Position numbers and translations under genes: made by a program. The notes beneath the pieces are model-generated. The model made no database searches and was not told where the DNA came from. It worked only from the letters and a program-made list of their open reading frames with translations. DNA of 64,000 bases. It comes from Ferrovum sp. JA12. Lineage in GTDB: Bacteria > Pseudomonadota > Gammaproteobacteria > Burkholderiales > Ferrovaceae. The DNA is taken from contig NZ_LJWX01000001.1 of assembly GCF_001431705.1 (NCBI RefSeq), positions 682,001 to 746,000 on the forward strand. Reading direction: 5' to 3'. Below, piece by piece: positions 1 to 10,550 of this stretch (positions are counted from its first letter, which is position 1; the number at the start of each line of letters is the position of its first letter).

Positions 1-1
1 A

Positions 2-2260
2 GGTTATACCTTAGATGAATTAAGTAACGACATTACGCAGGGAGCAACTCCGGCCTCTTTTGAGCCTGCAATTGATTATGTCGTCACTAAAATCCCTCGT
101 TTTGCCTTTGAGAAATTTCCGCAGGCCAACGATCGACTCACAACGCAAATGAAATCTGTGGGAGAAGTGATGGCGATTGGCCGCTCTTTTCAAGAATCCT
201 TGCAAAAAGCGCTACGCGGTTTAGAAACGGGAGCCCAAGGCTTAGATGATATGCCAGGTGAGATGGCCACCATTGAGGCTGAGATTGCGAACCCCGGTCC
301 CTATCGCTTATGGTATGTGGGTCAGGCGATGCGCGAGGGCTTGAGTATCGAGGAAATTTATCGTCTAAGTCATATTGATCCTTGGTTCTTAGCTGAGATT
401 GAGGATTTGATTGTTGAAGAGCAAAGAATTAAGCATGATCCTCAGGAGGCTCTTAGCCCGCTGACCCTGAAAAGATTAAAACGTAAAGGGTTTTCTGATC
501 GTCGTATCGCATCGCTCATCAAGGGATCTGAAGAACAGGTTCGTCAAGCCCGTCACCAGCATCATATTCATCCTGTGTATAAAAGGGTGGATACCTGTGC
601 TGCCGAATTTGCCACTGCTACCGCCTATTTATATTCTTCCTATGAGGAGGAATGTGAAGCTCATCCTAGTGAACGTAAAAAAATTATGGTACTGGGTGGA
701 GGCCCTAACCGAATTGGCCAGGGGATCGAGTTTGATTATTGTTGTGTCCATGCGGCTCTAGCCTTACGTGAAGATGGTTATGAAACCATTATGGTGAACT
801 GTAATCCGGAAACGGTTTCAACGGATTATGATACTTCCGATCGTCTTTATTTCGAACCCTTAACGCTTGAAGATGTATTGGAAATTGTCGCCATTGAAAA
901 ACCTGAAGGGGTTATTGTTCAGTTTGGTGGACAAACACCTTTAAAGCTTGCCAAGGGATTGGAGAGGATGGGAGTTCCTATTATTGGTACTCAACCTGAC
1001 AGTATTGATCGTGCTGAAGACAGAAAACGTTTTCAGCAGTTGTTGCATGAACTAGGGTTAAAACAGCCCGATAATCGGACTGCTTTTCATCGTGAGAGCG
1101 CATTGAAGTTAGCGCAAGAATTAGGCTACCCGATTGTGGTGCGGCCCAGTTATGTACTGGGCGGTCGTGCCATGCAAATTGTGCACACTCAAGCAGACTT
1201 AGAAAAATACTTGCGTGAAGTCATTTCTGATACGGACGGAATGAACGGGGTGGCAGTGACAGAGGATTCCCCTATTTTATTAGACCGTTTTTTAAATGAT
1301 GCCTTGGAAGTCGATGTGGATGCGGTCAGTGACGGCGAGAGTGTGATTATTGGGGGTATTATGGAGCACATCGAACAAGCGGGGGTTCACTCGGGTGACT
1401 CCGCCTGTTCGTTGCCACCCTTTAGTTTGAGTGAGGCTTTGCAGGATGAGTTACGTCGTCAAACTGTAGCCATGGCCAAAGCTTTGGGAGTGGTGGGATT
1501 GATGAACGTCCAATTCGCTATTCAAGGCGAGAGTGTGTATGTCTTAGAAGTTAATCCCCGTGCATCACGGACGGTTCCTTACGTGGCAAAAGCCACAGGA
1601 CGTCAACTCGCTAAGATCGCTGCTCGTTGCATGGTGGGGCAGAGCTTGGCCTCACAAGGGGTGGTGAATGAAATTATTCCACCATATTACGCGGTGAAAG
1701 AAGCGGTTTTTCCTTTTATTAAATTCCCCGGCGTGGATACGATTTTAGGTCCTGAAATGAAATCCACTGGTGAAGTAATGGGTGTGGGGGTTACTTTTGC
1801 CGAAGCATTTTTAAAGTCGCAAATTGCCGCAGGAGTAAAATATCCCACCTCCGGCAAGGTGTTTTTGAGTGTTAAAAACATGGACAAAGCCAATGCGGTG
1901 GATGTGGCGAGACGCCTGTCAGCCCTTGGCTTTGTTTTGGTGGCCACCAAGGGGACTGCTCAGGCTCTTCATGGAGCAGGCATTGAGGCGATTTCAGTTA
2001 ATAAGGTGGCGGAGGGTCGACCACATATTGTTGACATGATCAAAAATCGTGAGATTGATATGATTATTAATACGGTAGAAGAGCACTCTCGTGCGGTTCA
2101 AGACTCTTGGTCGATTCGAAATGCCGCTTTGCAGGGCAGAATTACTTATTACACCACCATTGCTGGCGCTAAGGCCGCTTGTTTGGGTATGGCTTTGGCG
2201 CAGACAGAGAATCTCGCTGTCTATGATTTACAAACATTACAACAATCTATAGTGAAGTAG
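2..2260 (+). CDS. carB: Carbamoyl-phosphate synthase large subunit (5' end outside window)
   Basis: The reading frame is open from base 2 and ends at TAG 2258-2260, giving about 752 residues of a protein that is usually near 1,070, so roughly the first 320 residues lie upstream. CarB uses ammonia from the CarA glutaminase, bicarbonate and two ATP to make carbamoyl phosphate for arginine and pyrimidines. Seen: the end of the first synthetase half ([21 protein letters not shown]), the oligomerisation segment, the second-half nucleotide loop [15 protein letters not shown] (about 699-743), the ATP-grasp stretch [31 protein letters not shown], and the C-terminal allosteric MGS domain starting near MKSTGEVMG (1756). 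An internal ATG at 149 is not the start, because conserved CarB sequence continues upstream. greA follows after 11 bases, as in other betaproteobacteria. Confidence 0.97.
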   Translation, partial: GYTLDELSNDITQGATPASFEPAIDYVVTKIPRFAFEKFPQANDRLTTQMKSVGEVMAIGRSFQESLQKALRGLETGAQGLDDMPGEMATIEAEIANPGPYRLWYVGQAMREGLSIEEIYRLSHIDPWFLAEIEDLIVEEQRIKHDPQEALSPLTLKRLKRKGFSDRRIASLIKGSEEQVRQARHQHHIHPVYKRVDTCAAEFATATAYLYSSYEEECEAHPSERKKIMVLGGGPNRIGQGIEFDYCCVHAALALREDGYETIMVNCNPETVSTDYDTSDRLYFEPLTLEDVLEIVAIEKPEGVIVQFGGQTPLKLAKGLERMGVPIIGTQPDSIDRAEDRKRFQQLLHELGLKQPDNRTAFHRESALKLAQELGYPIVVRPSYVLGGRAMQIVHTQADLEKYLREVISDTDGMNGVAVTEDSPILLDRFLNDALEVDVDAVSDGESVIIGGIMEHIEQAGVHSGDSACSLPPFSLSEALQDELRRQTVAMAKALGVVGLMNVQFAIQGESVYVLEVNPRASRTVPYVAKATGRQLAKIAARCMVGQSLASQGVVNEIIPPYYAVKEAVFPFIKFPGVDTILGPEMKSTGEVMGVGVTFAEAFLKSQIAAGVKYPTSGKVFLSVKNMDKANAVDVARRLSALGFVLVATKGTAQALHGAGIEAISVNKVAEGRPHIVDMIKNREIDMIINTVEEHSRAVQDSWSIRNAALQGRITYYTTIAGAKAACLGMALAQTENLAVYDLQTLQQSIVK

Positions 2261-2271
2261 GGAGTAACAGT

Positions 2272-2748
2272 ATGAGCACCATTCCACTGACCGTAGTAGG
2301 GGCTGAGCGCTTAAAAGCGGAGTTGCATCGTTTAAAACATGTGGAGCGACCCAACGTCATTCAGGCTATTAGCGAAGCTCGTGCCCAGGGTGATTTGTCT
2401 GAGAATGCTGAATACGACGCAGCAAAGGAAAGACAATCATTTATAGAGGGTAGAATTATTGAGCTTGAAGCCAAACTATCTAATGCTCAAGTCATTGATC
2501 CTAAACTCTTAGATGCAGAAGGTCGCTGTGTGTTTGCCTCTACTGTGGATATTGAAGAATTATCCTCTGGTGAAAAGTTTACTTATCAGATAGTAGGAGA
2601 GGATGAAGCGGATATTAAAGAGAGCAAAGTATCCATTAGTTCTCCCATAGCACGGGCCTTAATTGGCAAGTACGCAGGTGATGTAGTTGAAGTTATCACT
2701 CCAGGAGGGGTGAAAGAATATGAAATCCTCGATGTCAGATACGTCTAA
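2272..2748 (+). CDS. greA: Transcription elongation factor GreA
   Basis: 158 residues, the usual GreA length. GreA enters the RNA polymerase secondary channel and stimulates cleavage of backtracked transcripts. Residues 1-75 form the predicted antiparallel coiled coil and carry the family signature around residues 33-58 (SEARAQGDLSENAEYDAAKE), whose acidic tip residues coordinate the polymerase magnesium. The C-terminal part is the FKBP-like domain ending in VKEYEILDVRYV. The ATG at 2272 is preceded by a GGAG-type ribosome site just after the carB stop, so it is probably cotranscribed with carB. The 3' end overlaps the next gene by 29 bases. Confidence 0.97.
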   Translation: MSTIPLTVVGAERLKAELHRLKHVERPNVIQAISEARAQGDLSENAEYDAAKERQSFIEGRIIELEAKLSNAQVIDPKLLDAEGRCVFASTVDIEELSSGEKFTYQIVGEDEADIKESKVSISSPIARALIGKYAGDVVEVITPGGVKEYEILDVRYV

Positions 2749-3061
2749 AGTGATTCCTAAGGGCCTTGTGGCACCACTCTTGAGTTCACAGCAGCGCTCA
2801 TTGCTACGCGCTAGAGCACACGCTCTTAATCCGGTGATTTTATTGGGTCAGTCGGGACTCACTGAGGCGGTACTTTTAGAAACCCATCGCACCTTACTGG
2901 CTCACCCGTTGATTAAAATTAAACTTTCCAGTGATGATAAAGAGCAACGTGATCAATGGGCTTTAACCATTTGTCAGCGTCTAGGTGCTGCTTGGGTCCA
3001 GCAAGTGGGTAAAATCTTGGTTATTTACCGCCCTCTTAATGAAGCCGACGCGCACCAGTAA
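2720..3061 (+). CDS. yhbY: YhbY family RNA-binding protein (CRS1/YhbY domain)
   Basis: A 113-residue KH-like RNA-binding protein; members associate with pre-50S ribosomal particles. The domain covers about residues 20-108, with LLSSQQRSLLRARAHALNP, the glycine loop LLGQSGLT and the closing KILVIYRP. The ATG at 2720 is chosen because AGGAGGGG at 2703-2710 lies at a good distance; the next in-frame ATG (2732) lacks its own ribosome site but would give a more typical length. It overlaps greA at its 5' end and rlmE at its 3' end, which fits translational coupling in a ribosome-maturation operon. Confidence 0.9.
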   Translation: MKSSMSDTSKVIPKGLVAPLLSSQQRSLLRARAHALNPVILLGQSGLTEAVLLETHRTLLAHPLIKIKLSSDDKEQRDQWALTICQRLGAAWVQQVGKILVIYRPLNEADAHQ

Positions 3062-3698
3062 AGCGTGGATGCGTGAGCATGTCAACGATCCCTTTGTTAA
3101 AAAAGCAAAGCTGGAGGGATATCGCTCGCGAGCCTCCTATAAGCTCATGGAGATTGATGACCGTGATAAGTTATTGATGCCGGGTATGACGGTGGTGGAT
3201 TTGGGAGCGACTCCCGGTGGTTGGTCGCAAGTGGCCAAGGAAAGATTGAAAGGTAAAGGACGCATCATAGCCATTGACATTTTACCTATGGATCCACTTG
3301 TTGGGGTGGATTTTTTACAGGGTGATTTTAATGATCCAGTGATTCGTCAAAAACTGATGGATAGCCTGCCTCAGCCTAAGGTTGACCTTGTTTTATCAGA
3401 TTTAGCCCCCAATATAAGTGGTGTAGCCCTTTATGATCAGGCACGTGCAACAGAATTATGGGTTGCCGCATTGGAATTTGCTGTACAGAGTGTGAAACCA
3501 AATGGCCAGTTCTTAGTCAAAGTTTTTCATGGTATTGATTTTGAAGACTTTGTCAGGTTAATGCGCGCTGTTTTTGTGACGCTACAGACGCGTAAGCCCG
3601 CTGCGTCAAGGGATCGGTCTACGGAAGTGTATTTGTTGGGAAAAACCCTACGGGAGAATGCTCAAAGTGCTCTCGATAGGTATTTAGGGGCTGAATAA
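3039..3698 (+). CDS. rlmE: 23S rRNA 2'-O-ribose U2552 methyltransferase RlmE (FtsJ/RrmJ)
   Basis: 219 residues. RlmE methylates the 2'-OH of U2552 in the 50S A-loop using S-adenosylmethionine. The Rossmann SAM site is VVDLGATPGGWSQ (residues 52-64), and the K-D-K-E catalytic tetrad is visible as K35 (ASYKL), D121 (LSDLAPN), K161 (LVKVF) and E196 (STEVYL). The frame is open upstream to 2985, but the ATG at 3039 gives an N-terminus that lines up with the family (RSRASYKL near residue 30), so the longer form is rejected. The start overlaps the yhbY end by 23 bases; ftsH follows, the common rlmE-ftsH pair. Confidence 0.96.
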   Translation: MKPTRTSKAWMREHVNDPFVKKAKLEGYRSRASYKLMEIDDRDKLLMPGMTVVDLGATPGGWSQVAKERLKGKGRIIAIDILPMDPLVGVDFLQGDFNDPVIRQKLMDSLPQPKVDLVLSDLAPNISGVALYDQARATELWVAALEFAVQSVKPNGQFLVKVFHGIDFEDFVRLMRAVFVTLQTRKPAASRDRSTEVYLLGKTLRENAQSALDRYLGAE

Positions 3699-3727
3699 TT
3701 CAGTTATTTAGTAGTACAATGGGTTAA

Positions 3728-3744
3728 CGTGGGGATGTCCCACG
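3728..3744 (+). other. Small GC-rich hairpin in the rlmE-ftsH gap
   Basis: CGTGGG (3728-3733) pairs with CCCACG (3739-3744) across a 5-base loop. No T-run follows, so it is not a convincing intrinsic terminator. It lies about 30 bases before the ftsH ribosome site and could be an RNA processing or pausing structure; function is unknown. Confidence 0.3.
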
Positions 3745-3775
3745 GTAAATTTGCAATGTCTTGGAGGTTGCTGTC

Positions 3776-5674
3776 TTGAACAATATCTTCAAAAATGTGT
3801 TGGCTTGGGTTTTTGTTGGCGTCGTGCTCATGTTGCTTGTGAGCCAATTCCAGGGGCGATCAAATTCTGGAGAGGTGCTCTCCTATTCCGCATTTATTAA
3901 TGAAATGAAAGCTGGTCATGTTAGCCGTGTAGTTATTGACGGCCATGCGCTGCGCGGTGAGAAAAGTGATGGTAAGTCTTTTACTACCTATACTCCCTCT
4001 GATCCATGGATGGTTAGTGATCTATTAAAGTATGGTGTCAATGTTTCCGCTAAACCGGAAGAAGAGCCTTCTTTATTCATGAACCTTCTCATGTCATGGT
4101 TCCCCATGTTGTTATTAATTGCCGTGTGGATTTTCTTCATGCGACAAATGCAAGGTGGTGGAAAAGGCGGGGCCTTTTCCTTTGGTAAAAGCCGGGCAAG
4201 AATGTTAGATGAAAACACCAACCCCGTTACTTTCGCTGATGTGGCTGGAGTAGATGAGGCCAAGGAAGAAGTGGGTGAGCTGGTCGAGTTTTTAAGAGAT
4301 CCCAGTAAATTCCAAAAACTGGGTGGTCGCATACCCCGCGGTGTATTGATGGTGGGTAGTCCGGGAACGGGTAAAACTCTTTTAGCCCGAGCCATTGCTG
4401 GGGAGGCTAAAGTTCCTTTTTTCAGTATTTCTGGTTCTGATTTTGTGGAAATGTTCGTGGGTGTGGGCGCAGCACGGGTGCGTGACATGTTTGAACAAGC
4501 CAAGAAAAATGCTCCCTGTATCGTTTTTATTGATGAAATCGATGCTGTTGGTCGCCAACGGGGTGCAGGTTTGGGCGGGGGTAACGATGAGCGTGAACAA
4601 ACGCTTAACCAATTGCTCGTTGAAATGGATGGATTTGAGGGAACGTCCGGTGTCATTATTATCGCGGCTACTAACCGGCCCGATGTATTGGATCCTGCCT
4701 TGTTAAGACCAGGACGTTTTGATCGGCAAGTGGTGGTGCCTTTGCCTGATATTCGTGGTCGCGAACAAATTCTCTTGGTACACATGCGTAAAGTGCCTAT
4801 CGCGCCTGATGTCAAAGCTGACATTATTGCTCGCGGAACCCCCGGGTTCTCTGGAGCTGATTTAGCGAATCTCGTTAATGAGGCTGCCTTATTTGCTGCA
4901 CGTTTCAACAAACGTTTAGTGGATATGGATGATTTTGAGCGAGCAAAAGATAAAATTATTATGGGTGCTGAACGTCGCTCCATGGTAATGCCTGAGGATG
5001 AACGTCGTAATACTGCTTATCATGAATCAGGTCATGCTGTGGTCGCTCGGTTACTTAATAAAACTGATCCTGTTCACAAGGTCACGATCATTCCTCGGGG
5101 GCGTGCACTCGGAGTAACTATGCAATTACCAGTTGAGGATCGCTACAGTATGAATCGCGAACAAATTTTACAGAATATTTCCGTACTATTTGGTGGGCGC
5201 ATTGCTGAAGAAGTCTTTATGAACCAGATGACTACGGGAGCTAGCAATGATTTCGAGCGGGCTACTGATATGGCTCGCCGTATGGTGACCCAATGGGGGA
5301 TGTCGGATATTTTAGGACCCATGGTGTATGGTGAGAATGAGGGTGAAGTTTTCTTGGGACGAAGTGTTACAACCCATAAAAATGTATCAGAGTCTACCAT
5401 GCAAAAAGTGGATACTGAAATTAGACGCATTATTGACGAACAATATGCCCTAGCCCGTCGCCTAATTGAAAGTCATCGCGATAAAATTGAAGCCATGACC
5501 CATGCCTTGTTGGAATGGGAAACCATTGATTCAGAGCAGATTGAGGATATTATGGAAGGGCGTCCACCACGTCCTCCAAAGCCTACTGCTTCACAAAAAT
5601 CACCGCCTCAAAATCCCACAGGGACATCGGGTGTTGCAGTCGCTCCCACCACACGTCCTGCGGAAGAAGTATAA
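3776..5674 (+). CDS. ftsH: ATP-dependent zinc metalloprotease FtsH
   Basis: 632 residues from a TTG at 3776. That start is chosen because GGAGG (3763-3767) sits 8 bases upstream and the product then begins MNNIFKN, the usual beginning in relatives; an earlier TTG at 3761 overlaps that ribosome site. FtsH is an inner-membrane hexameric AAA+ protease degrading sigma-32, LpxC and misassembled membrane proteins. Seen: TM1 (about residues 6-25), TM2 (about 108-123), Walker A GSPGTGKT (194-201; a Ser replaces the more usual second-position Pro), Walker [10 protein letters not shown], the second region of homology [19 protein letters not shown], and zinc motif HESGH (416-420). The tail is proline rich, followed by a terminator. 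Confidence 0.97.
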   Translation: MNNIFKNVLAWVFVGVVLMLLVSQFQGRSNSGEVLSYSAFINEMKAGHVSRVVIDGHALRGEKSDGKSFTTYTPSDPWMVSDLLKYGVNVSAKPEEEPSLFMNLLMSWFPMLLLIAVWIFFMRQMQGGGKGGAFSFGKSRARMLDENTNPVTFADVAGVDEAKEEVGELVEFLRDPSKFQKLGGRIPRGVLMVGSPGTGKTLLARAIAGEAKVPFFSISGSDFVEMFVGVGAARVRDMFEQAKKNAPCIVFIDEIDAVGRQRGAGLGGGNDEREQTLNQLLVEMDGFEGTSGVIIIAATNRPDVLDPALLRPGRFDRQVVVPLPDIRGREQILLVHMRKVPIAPDVKADIIARGTPGFSGADLANLVNEAALFAARFNKRLVDMDDFERAKDKIIMGAERRSMVMPEDERRNTAYHESGHAVVARLLNKTDPVHKVTIIPRGRALGVTMQLPVEDRYSMNREQILQNISVLFGGRIAEEVFMNQMTTGASNDFERATDMARRMVTQWGMSDILGPMVYGENEGEVFLGRSVTTHKNVSESTMQKVDTEIRRIIDEQYALARRLIESHRDKIEAMTHALLEWETIDSEQIEDIMEGRPPRPPKPTASQKSPPQNPTGTSGVAVAPTTRPAEEV

Positions 5675-5683
5675 GTTAAACTC

Positions 5684-5718
5684 AAACAATCCCGGTTTCA
5701 CCGGGATTGTTTATTTAT
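5684..5718 (+). terminator. Rho-independent terminator after ftsH
   Basis: AAACAATCCCGG (5684-5695) pairs perfectly with CCGGGATTGTTT (5701-5712) around a 5-base loop, followed by a T-rich run. It starts 9 bases after the ftsH stop and ends before the folP start. Confidence 0.85.
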
Positions 5719-5731
5719 TTTTGTATCATTC

Positions 5732-6550
5732 ATGTCTTCATTCCCCCTCAATTCCTTGCCTAAAATCATGGGTATTGTGAATGTCACGCCAGACTCGTTT
5801 TCTGATGGCGGGCAGTTTAATACTCTTGATCGAGCCATCAGTCATGCCCATCAATTAATTGCTGAGGGCGCAACCCTCTTAGATATAGGTGGTGAATCCA
5901 CGAGACCTGGGGCTTCGCCGGTTAGTATCGACGAGGAAATTCGTCGAGTATTGCCTGTCGTCAAAGCATTAAAGGGTTGCGGTGCGGCCCTGTCAGTGGA
6001 CACCAGGCATCATGAGGTCATGGCCAGAGTTTTGCAATATGACGTGAATATGATTAACGATGTGAGTGCACTCAGCCATCCTCTGGCCATACAATATTGC
6101 CAAGAGGCTAAGGTGGAGGTGTGCATTATGCATATGCAGGGCGACCCTCGAAATATGCAAAATCAGCCACACTATATCAATGTGGTGGATGAAGTGTATA
6201 CCTTTTTGCAAAATAAAATCAGCGAGTTGACGGCGGCGGGGATAAATCAAGATAAAATCTATATTGATCCGGGTTTTGGTTTTGGTAAAACTGTGGAGCA
6301 CAACGTAAGTTTAATGCATGCACTGCCACGTTTTAAGGACTTGGGTTGCCCAATGTTAATTGGTGTATCACGTAAAACCTTTTTAGGTAAGCTCACTCAT
6401 ACAGCGGTCCATGAGCGGTTAGTTCCCAGTGTGGTGGCGGCTCTTTGGACTGCCCTGTGTGGCGCTAAAATACTACGTGTCCATGATGTGAAAGAAACCA
6501 ACCAAGCCTTACTGCTGTGGCAGGCCATCACACAAGGAGTGGCAACATAA
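5732..6550 (+). CDS. folP: Dihydropteroate synthase
   Basis: 272 residues. FolP condenses 4-aminobenzoate with dihydropterin pyrophosphate to dihydropteroate in folate synthesis and is the sulfonamide target. Seen: [17 protein letters not shown] (residues 11-27; pyrophosphate and magnesium loop), [36 protein letters not shown], and the C-terminal SRKTFLG and [11 protein letters not shown]. The ATG at 5732 has no clear ribosome site, but the residues before the first motif match the family N-terminus. The TAA overlaps the ATG of glmM by one base; folP-glmM is a widespread pair. Confidence 0.96.
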   Translation: MSSFPLNSLPKIMGIVNVTPDSFSDGGQFNTLDRAISHAHQLIAEGATLLDIGGESTRPGASPVSIDEEIRRVLPVVKALKGCGAALSVDTRHHEVMARVLQYDVNMINDVSALSHPLAIQYCQEAKVEVCIMHMQGDPRNMQNQPHYINVVDEVYTFLQNKISELTAAGINQDKIYIDPGFGFGKTVEHNVSLMHALPRFKDLGCPMLIGVSRKTFLGKLTHTAVHERLVPSVVAALWTALCGAKILRVHDVKETNQALLLWQAITQGVAT

Positions 6551-7893
6551 TGGCAAGACAATATTTTGGTACAGATGGTATTCGTGGACGAGTTGGGGTG
6601 ACGCCTATTACCCCCGAGTTTGTATTGCGTTTAGGTTTTGCTGCTGGGAAAGTGTTGACGCAATCCTATCACTCTGCCACCACTCGTCCACGGGTGGTTA
6701 TTGGAAAAGATACCCGTGTGTCAGGATATATGTTGGAGTCAGCACTGGAGGCTGGATTATCTGCTGCGGGAGTGGATGTACTTTTGGTGGGGCCTATGCC
6801 AACGCCTGCGGTGGCTTACTTAACAAAGGCACTACGATTACAGGCGGGCATCATGATTAGCGCCTCCCATAATCCTTATCCTGATAATGGCATTAAATTC
6901 TTCTCGGAACAGGGCACCAAACTTGCTGATGGGGTCGAGATGGCCATTGAGGAAGAATTACTAAAGTCTTTTACCTGTCTTGAGTCTCAGTATCTTGGTC
7001 GAGTAAAACGTATTGATGATGCCCCAGGACGTTATATTGAATTTTGTAAGAGTACCTTTCCTAGTCAGCTTGATTTGAAGGGGTTAAAGCTAGTGGTGGA
7101 TTGCGCCCATGGCGCCACTTATCATGTGGCTCCTTTGGTGTTTCATGAATTGGGGGCAGAAGTCATTACAATGGGTAATCAGCCCAATGGGCTAAATATT
7201 AACGATGGGGTGGGAGCCACTGATCCCCACGCCTTACAACAAAAAGTACTGCTCGAACAAGCTGACCTTGGTATCGCCTTAGATGGCGATGGCGACCGTT
7301 TGATCATGGTGGATCAACAGGGGCGAATTTACGATGGTGATGAATTACTGTTTGCCATAGTCAAAGATCAATTGGTTCGCCACGTTTTTGCAGGAGGGGT
7401 AGTGGGTACCTTGATGACTAATCTCGCCGTGGAGAATGCTTTTGTCCAGCTTGGGGTACCTTTTTATCGGGCTAAGGTGGGGGATCGCTATGTTCTTGAA
7501 GCACTGCTTGAGCGTGGCTGGATGTATGGTGGCGAGAACTCTGGTCATATTTTATGTCTAGATAAACATAGTACTGGCGATGGGATTGTTTCTGCCCTTC
7601 AAGTGCTCGCTGCTCTGACATATCAAAATGCTAGCCTGTCTCAATGGTTGGGTAAGTTAACACTCTATCCACAGAAATTAATTAATGTCCCTACCCCGCA
7701 GGGGTTTAAGTTAACCGAGGAGGCCGCTGTGTGGACAGTGGTGAAAGAGGCCGAACAGGATTTAGCGCAACAGGGGAGGGTGTTATTACGTTCCTCTGGC
7801 ACAGAGCCGGTGATTAGAGTCATGGTCGAGGGTCAGGATGTTGATCGCGTCAATCATTGGGCTGATACCATCGCCAAACAATTGGTAGCATAG
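6550..7893 (+). CDS. glmM: Phosphoglucosamine mutase
   Basis: 447 residues. GlmM interconverts glucosamine-6-phosphate and glucosamine-1-phosphate on the way to UDP-GlcNAc for peptidoglycan and LPS. Seen: N-terminal [11 protein letters not shown], the phosphoserine loop ISASHNP (serine near 106), the magnesium loop [12 protein letters not shown], the sugar-binding GGENSGH, and the phosphate-binding [17 protein letters not shown]. The ATG at 6550 sits in a TAATG overlap with folP and has AAGGAG upstream, so an upstream in-frame ATG at 6517 is rejected. It converges on sixA with a 9-base gap and no visible terminator. Confidence 0.97.
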   Translation: MARQYFGTDGIRGRVGVTPITPEFVLRLGFAAGKVLTQSYHSATTRPRVVIGKDTRVSGYMLESALEAGLSAAGVDVLLVGPMPTPAVAYLTKALRLQAGIMISASHNPYPDNGIKFFSEQGTKLADGVEMAIEEELLKSFTCLESQYLGRVKRIDDAPGRYIEFCKSTFPSQLDLKGLKLVVDCAHGATYHVAPLVFHELGAEVITMGNQPNGLNINDGVGATDPHALQQKVLLEQADLGIALDGDGDRLIMVDQQGRIYDGDELLFAIVKDQLVRHVFAGGVVGTLMTNLAVENAFVQLGVPFYRAKVGDRYVLEALLERGWMYGGENSGHILCLDKHSTGDGIVSALQVLAALTYQNASLSQWLGKLTLYPQKLINVPTPQGFKLTEEAAVWTVVKEAEQDLAQQGRVLLRSSGTEPVIRVMVEGQDVDRVNHWADTIAKQLVA

Positions 7894-7902
7894 CTTTGAG
7901 CG

Positions 7903-8358
7903 TTATACCATGTCGGGGTTTAATACCGCACGTAACACCACTTGCGGTGAATCACGGCGCTCTCTGTAGGTTAGCCACCAGATAGCCCCTTTTTTAATAC
8001 TCCAAGAATCTTTTTGTCCAGCAATCAGTAATGAGGCCACTTGTCCTAGGGTGGGTTGGTGTCCCACTATAATGACAGGAAGCGGTGAGTGGGGCCATTG
8101 GCTAGCTTTAATAATATCCTCGGCACTGCCTCCAACTGCCAATAAGCGGTTAGTTTCAAAATGCTCACTCAACGCTCTGGCAGTACTTTGTGTGCGCAGT
8201 GCAGGGCTGACAATTAGCCGGTAGTGTTGTTGTGGTAAAGATAGTTTTAACCAATTAGCCACTCGTGTGGCCTGATCCACTCCCTTAGCGCTAAGTGGCC
8301 TCAGGTGATCGGGAGAGCTGTCAACGGCATCAGCGTGGCGCCATAAAATTAAATCCAT
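7903..8358 (-). CDS. sixA: Phosphohistidine phosphatase SixA
   Basis: 151 residues, a short histidine-phosphatase (RHG) family protein. SixA removes phosphate from phosphohistidine, for example on HPt domains or the nitrogen phosphotransferase protein NPr. The catalytic motif LWRHADA is at residues 5-11, with SPALRTQSTA (about 52-61) and IIVGHQPTLG (about 97-106) supplying the other conserved Arg and His. It lies 26 bases downstream of ppk on the same strand and probably shares its transcript. Substrate specificity is inferred from length and similarity. Confidence 0.88.
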   Translation of the reverse strand: MDLILWRHADAVDSSPDHLRPLSAKGVDQATRVANWLKLSLPQQHYRLIVSPALRTQSTARALSEHFETNRLLAVGGSAEDIIKASQWPHSPLPVIIVGHQPTLGQVASLLIAGQKDSWSIKKGAIWWLTYRERRDSPQVVLRAVLNPDMV

Positions 8359-8384
8359 GTATTACTCCATAGGAATGAAGACGG

Positions 8385-10469
8385 TCATGATGCCTTACTG
8401 TCCTGATAACGATTTAATAGATATTCATGAACATTAAAACCTGAGCCACTGCGGGGTCGACGTAAGTGATAGCTGCCATCACTGTCCATTTGCCAGGCAC
8501 GTAATGTATCGCGCAGGTAAGGTTTTAATCCTTCACTAATTACCCGCCTTTTAATACTAGAGTCTAGAATTGGGACACATACCTCAATGCGTCTAAAGAA
8601 ATTTCTTTCCATCCAGTCTGCACTTGAAATATAAACACTTTCTTTGGCATCGTTATAAAAGTAAAAGATACGATGATGCTCTAAAAAGCGACCAATAATA
8701 GAAAACACTCGAATATGGTCAGATAAATTCTTAACACCAGGGCGTAATAGACATACCCCGCGAACAATTAAATCCACCTTTACCCCCGCCAGTGAGGCCT
8801 CGTAGAGAGCGCTGATGATTAAGGGTTCGGTTAGTGAGTTCATCTTGGCAATAATGTGGCTGGGGCGACCTTGGGAAGCAATTTTTATTTCATGTTGAAT
8901 GGCATTCATGAGTTCTGAATGCAGTGTAAAGGGAGATTGGGCGAGATGCTTTAAGGGAGCATGTTTACCTAGTCCTGTGATTTGTAAGAACACCTCATTA
9001 ACGTCACTGGTGATTCCTTCATGGCTAGTGAGCAAACCAAAATCAGTATAAATTTTAGTGGTTTTTGAGTGGTAGTTACCGGTTCCCAAATGCACATAGC
9101 GTTTTAATTGACCGTTTTCTCGACGAATCACTAGGGCCATTTTTGCATGGGTTTTAAAACCATATACGCCGTACACCACGTGTGCCCCAGCTTCCTCTAA
9201 TTTAGCCGCCCAATTAATATTGGCTTCCTCATCAAAGCGCGCAAGAAGCTCCACTACTACGGTCACTTCTTTACCTTGATGAGCGGCATCAATTAAGGCA
9301 TCGATCAGTTCAGAGTCAGTCCCTGCACGATAAACGGTTTGCTTGATCGCTAATACTTGAGGATCGTTGGCGGCTTGAGCGATAAAATCAACCACTGATG
9401 AAAAGGATTGAAAAGGATGGTGGAGCAAAATATCTTTTTTTCTCAGCGAAGCAAAAATATCTTGGTTTTTACCGGCGAGTTCTTTAGGGTGGTTTTGTTT
9501 GAATCGTGGAAAACGAAGGTCAGGGCGATCCACCATGTCAGCTACTTGCATGAGGCGCACTAAATTAACTGGACCATTCACTCGGTAGAGATCACGGTGG
9601 GATAAGTTAAAGGTGTTCAATAAAAATTGTGCCATGTCCTCTGAGCAGTTTTCTGCCACTTCCAAGCGAACTTCATCGCCGAATTGTCGATGGCTAAGCT
9701 CCCCCTCTAAGGCTAAGCGTAAATTTTTAGCATCTTCTTCTTCAAGAAATAATTCGCTGTTACGGGTGACTCGAAACTGGTAACAACCATTGATAGTCAT
9801 GCCTTGAAACAACTCACCAACGTTTGCATGTAACACAGAAGAGAGAAAAATGAAGCCATAGGGACAGCCGGCAATTTTTTCTGGGAGGCGAATAAAACGT
9901 GGCAGCGAACGAGGTGCTTGAACCACGGCATGGGTAGCATTTCTCCCAAAGGCGTCAATCCCACTGAGTTCTACAGCAAAGTTTAAACTTTTATTAAGGA
10001 TACGTGGGAAAGGGTGGGCAGGATCTAAACCTATTGGTGTTAATACAGGAAAGATCTCGCGAAAGAAGTAATCCCTTGCCCATGTTTTTTGCTCATCAGT
10101 CCATTTACCGCGACGATGAAAGCAAATGCCTTCTTGCGCCAAGCGTGGTAAAATAATGTTATTGAGTAATTCGTATTGTTCGTCAATTAAAGCATGAGCC
10201 TTTTGGCTAACCAGTTCATAAACCTGCTGGGGTGACAAGCCGTCAGGACCCGATGAGGTGATTCCCTGATTGATTTGCTCTTTTAAGCCTGCTACACGTA
10301 TTTCAAAGAATTCATCTAGGTTGCTACTCACAATACACAGATAACGAAGGCGCTCAAGTAAGGGTGTCTTTTCATTTTGTGCCATGTAAAGCACCCGTCG
10401 ATTAAAGGCCAAGAGACTTAATTCACGATTTAAAAATTGTTTTTGTGAGGGGTTGGTTGGGTTTTTCAT
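8385..10469 (-). CDS. ppk1: Polyphosphate kinase 1
   Basis: 694 residues, the normal PPK1 size. It transfers the gamma phosphate of ATP to a growing polyphosphate chain and back. Seen: the N domain FLNRELSLLAFNRRVL, the H domain with FPRILNKSLNFAV, DILLHHPFQSFSSVVDFI, the autophosphorylated histidine region YVHLGTGNYHSKTTKIYTD, and the second conserved histidine stretch RFLEHHRIFYFYN. It is divergent from the olsB-like gene (81-base gap) and precedes sixA. With ppx and pst nearby it forms a phosphate storage and uptake block. Confidence 0.97.
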   Translation of the reverse strand: MKNPTNPSQKQFLNRELSLLAFNRRVLYMAQNEKTPLLERLRYLCIVSSNLDEFFEIRVAGLKEQINQGITSSGPDGLSPQQVYELVSQKAHALIDEQYELLNNIILPRLAQEGICFHRRGKWTDEQKTWARDYFFREIFPVLTPIGLDPAHPFPRILNKSLNFAVELSGIDAFGRNATHAVVQAPRSLPRFIRLPEKIAGCPYGFIFLSSVLHANVGELFQGMTINGCYQFRVTRNSELFLEEEDAKNLRLALEGELSHRQFGDEVRLEVAENCSEDMAQFLLNTFNLSHRDLYRVNGPVNLVRLMQVADMVDRPDLRFPRFKQNHPKELAGKNQDIFASLRKKDILLHHPFQSFSSVVDFIAQAANDPQVLAIKQTVYRAGTDSELIDALIDAAHQGKEVTVVVELLARFDEEANINWAAKLEEAGAHVVYGVYGFKTHAKMALVIRRENGQLKRYVHLGTGNYHSKTTKIYTDFGLLTSHEGITSDVNEVFLQITGLGKHAPLKHLAQSPFTLHSELMNAIQHEIKIASQGRPSHIIAKMNSLTEPLIISALYEASLAGVKVDLIVRGVCLLRPGVKNLSDHIRVFSIIGRFLEHHRIFYFYNDAKESVYISSADWMERNFFRRIEVCVPILDSSIKRRVISEGLKPYLRDTLRAWQMDSDGSYHLRRPRSGSGFNVHEYLLNRYQDSKAS

Positions 10470-10530
10470 AAAAGTTTAATAAAAGCTTAACGTTTTAGTA
10501 AAGGCAAAGTTACATATTAACCCTACAAAC

Positions 10531-10548
10531 ATGACAAAAGGACGTCAT
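10531..10548 (+). promoter_or_regulatory. Inverted repeat covering the ribosome site of the olsB-like gene
   Basis: ATGAC (10531-10535) and GTCAT (10544-10548) are inverted repeats separated by AAAAGGAC, which contains the ribosome site for the ATG at 10551. It could be an operator or a structure masking translation; five-base arms can also arise by chance. Confidence 0.25.
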
Positions 10549-10550
10549 TA

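Noticed and set aside
4374-4400. Ser in the FtsH Walker A (GSPGTGKT) as a sign of inactivity
   Set aside because: The Lys and Thr that bind ATP are intact and all other motifs are standard, so this is most likely normal variation.
3988-4983. A 331-codon open frame antisense to ftsH
   Set aside because: It lies entirely within conserved FtsH coding sequence, has a low-complexity Ser/Pro/Lys-rich translation, and resembles no protein; it is a by-product of ftsH codon use.
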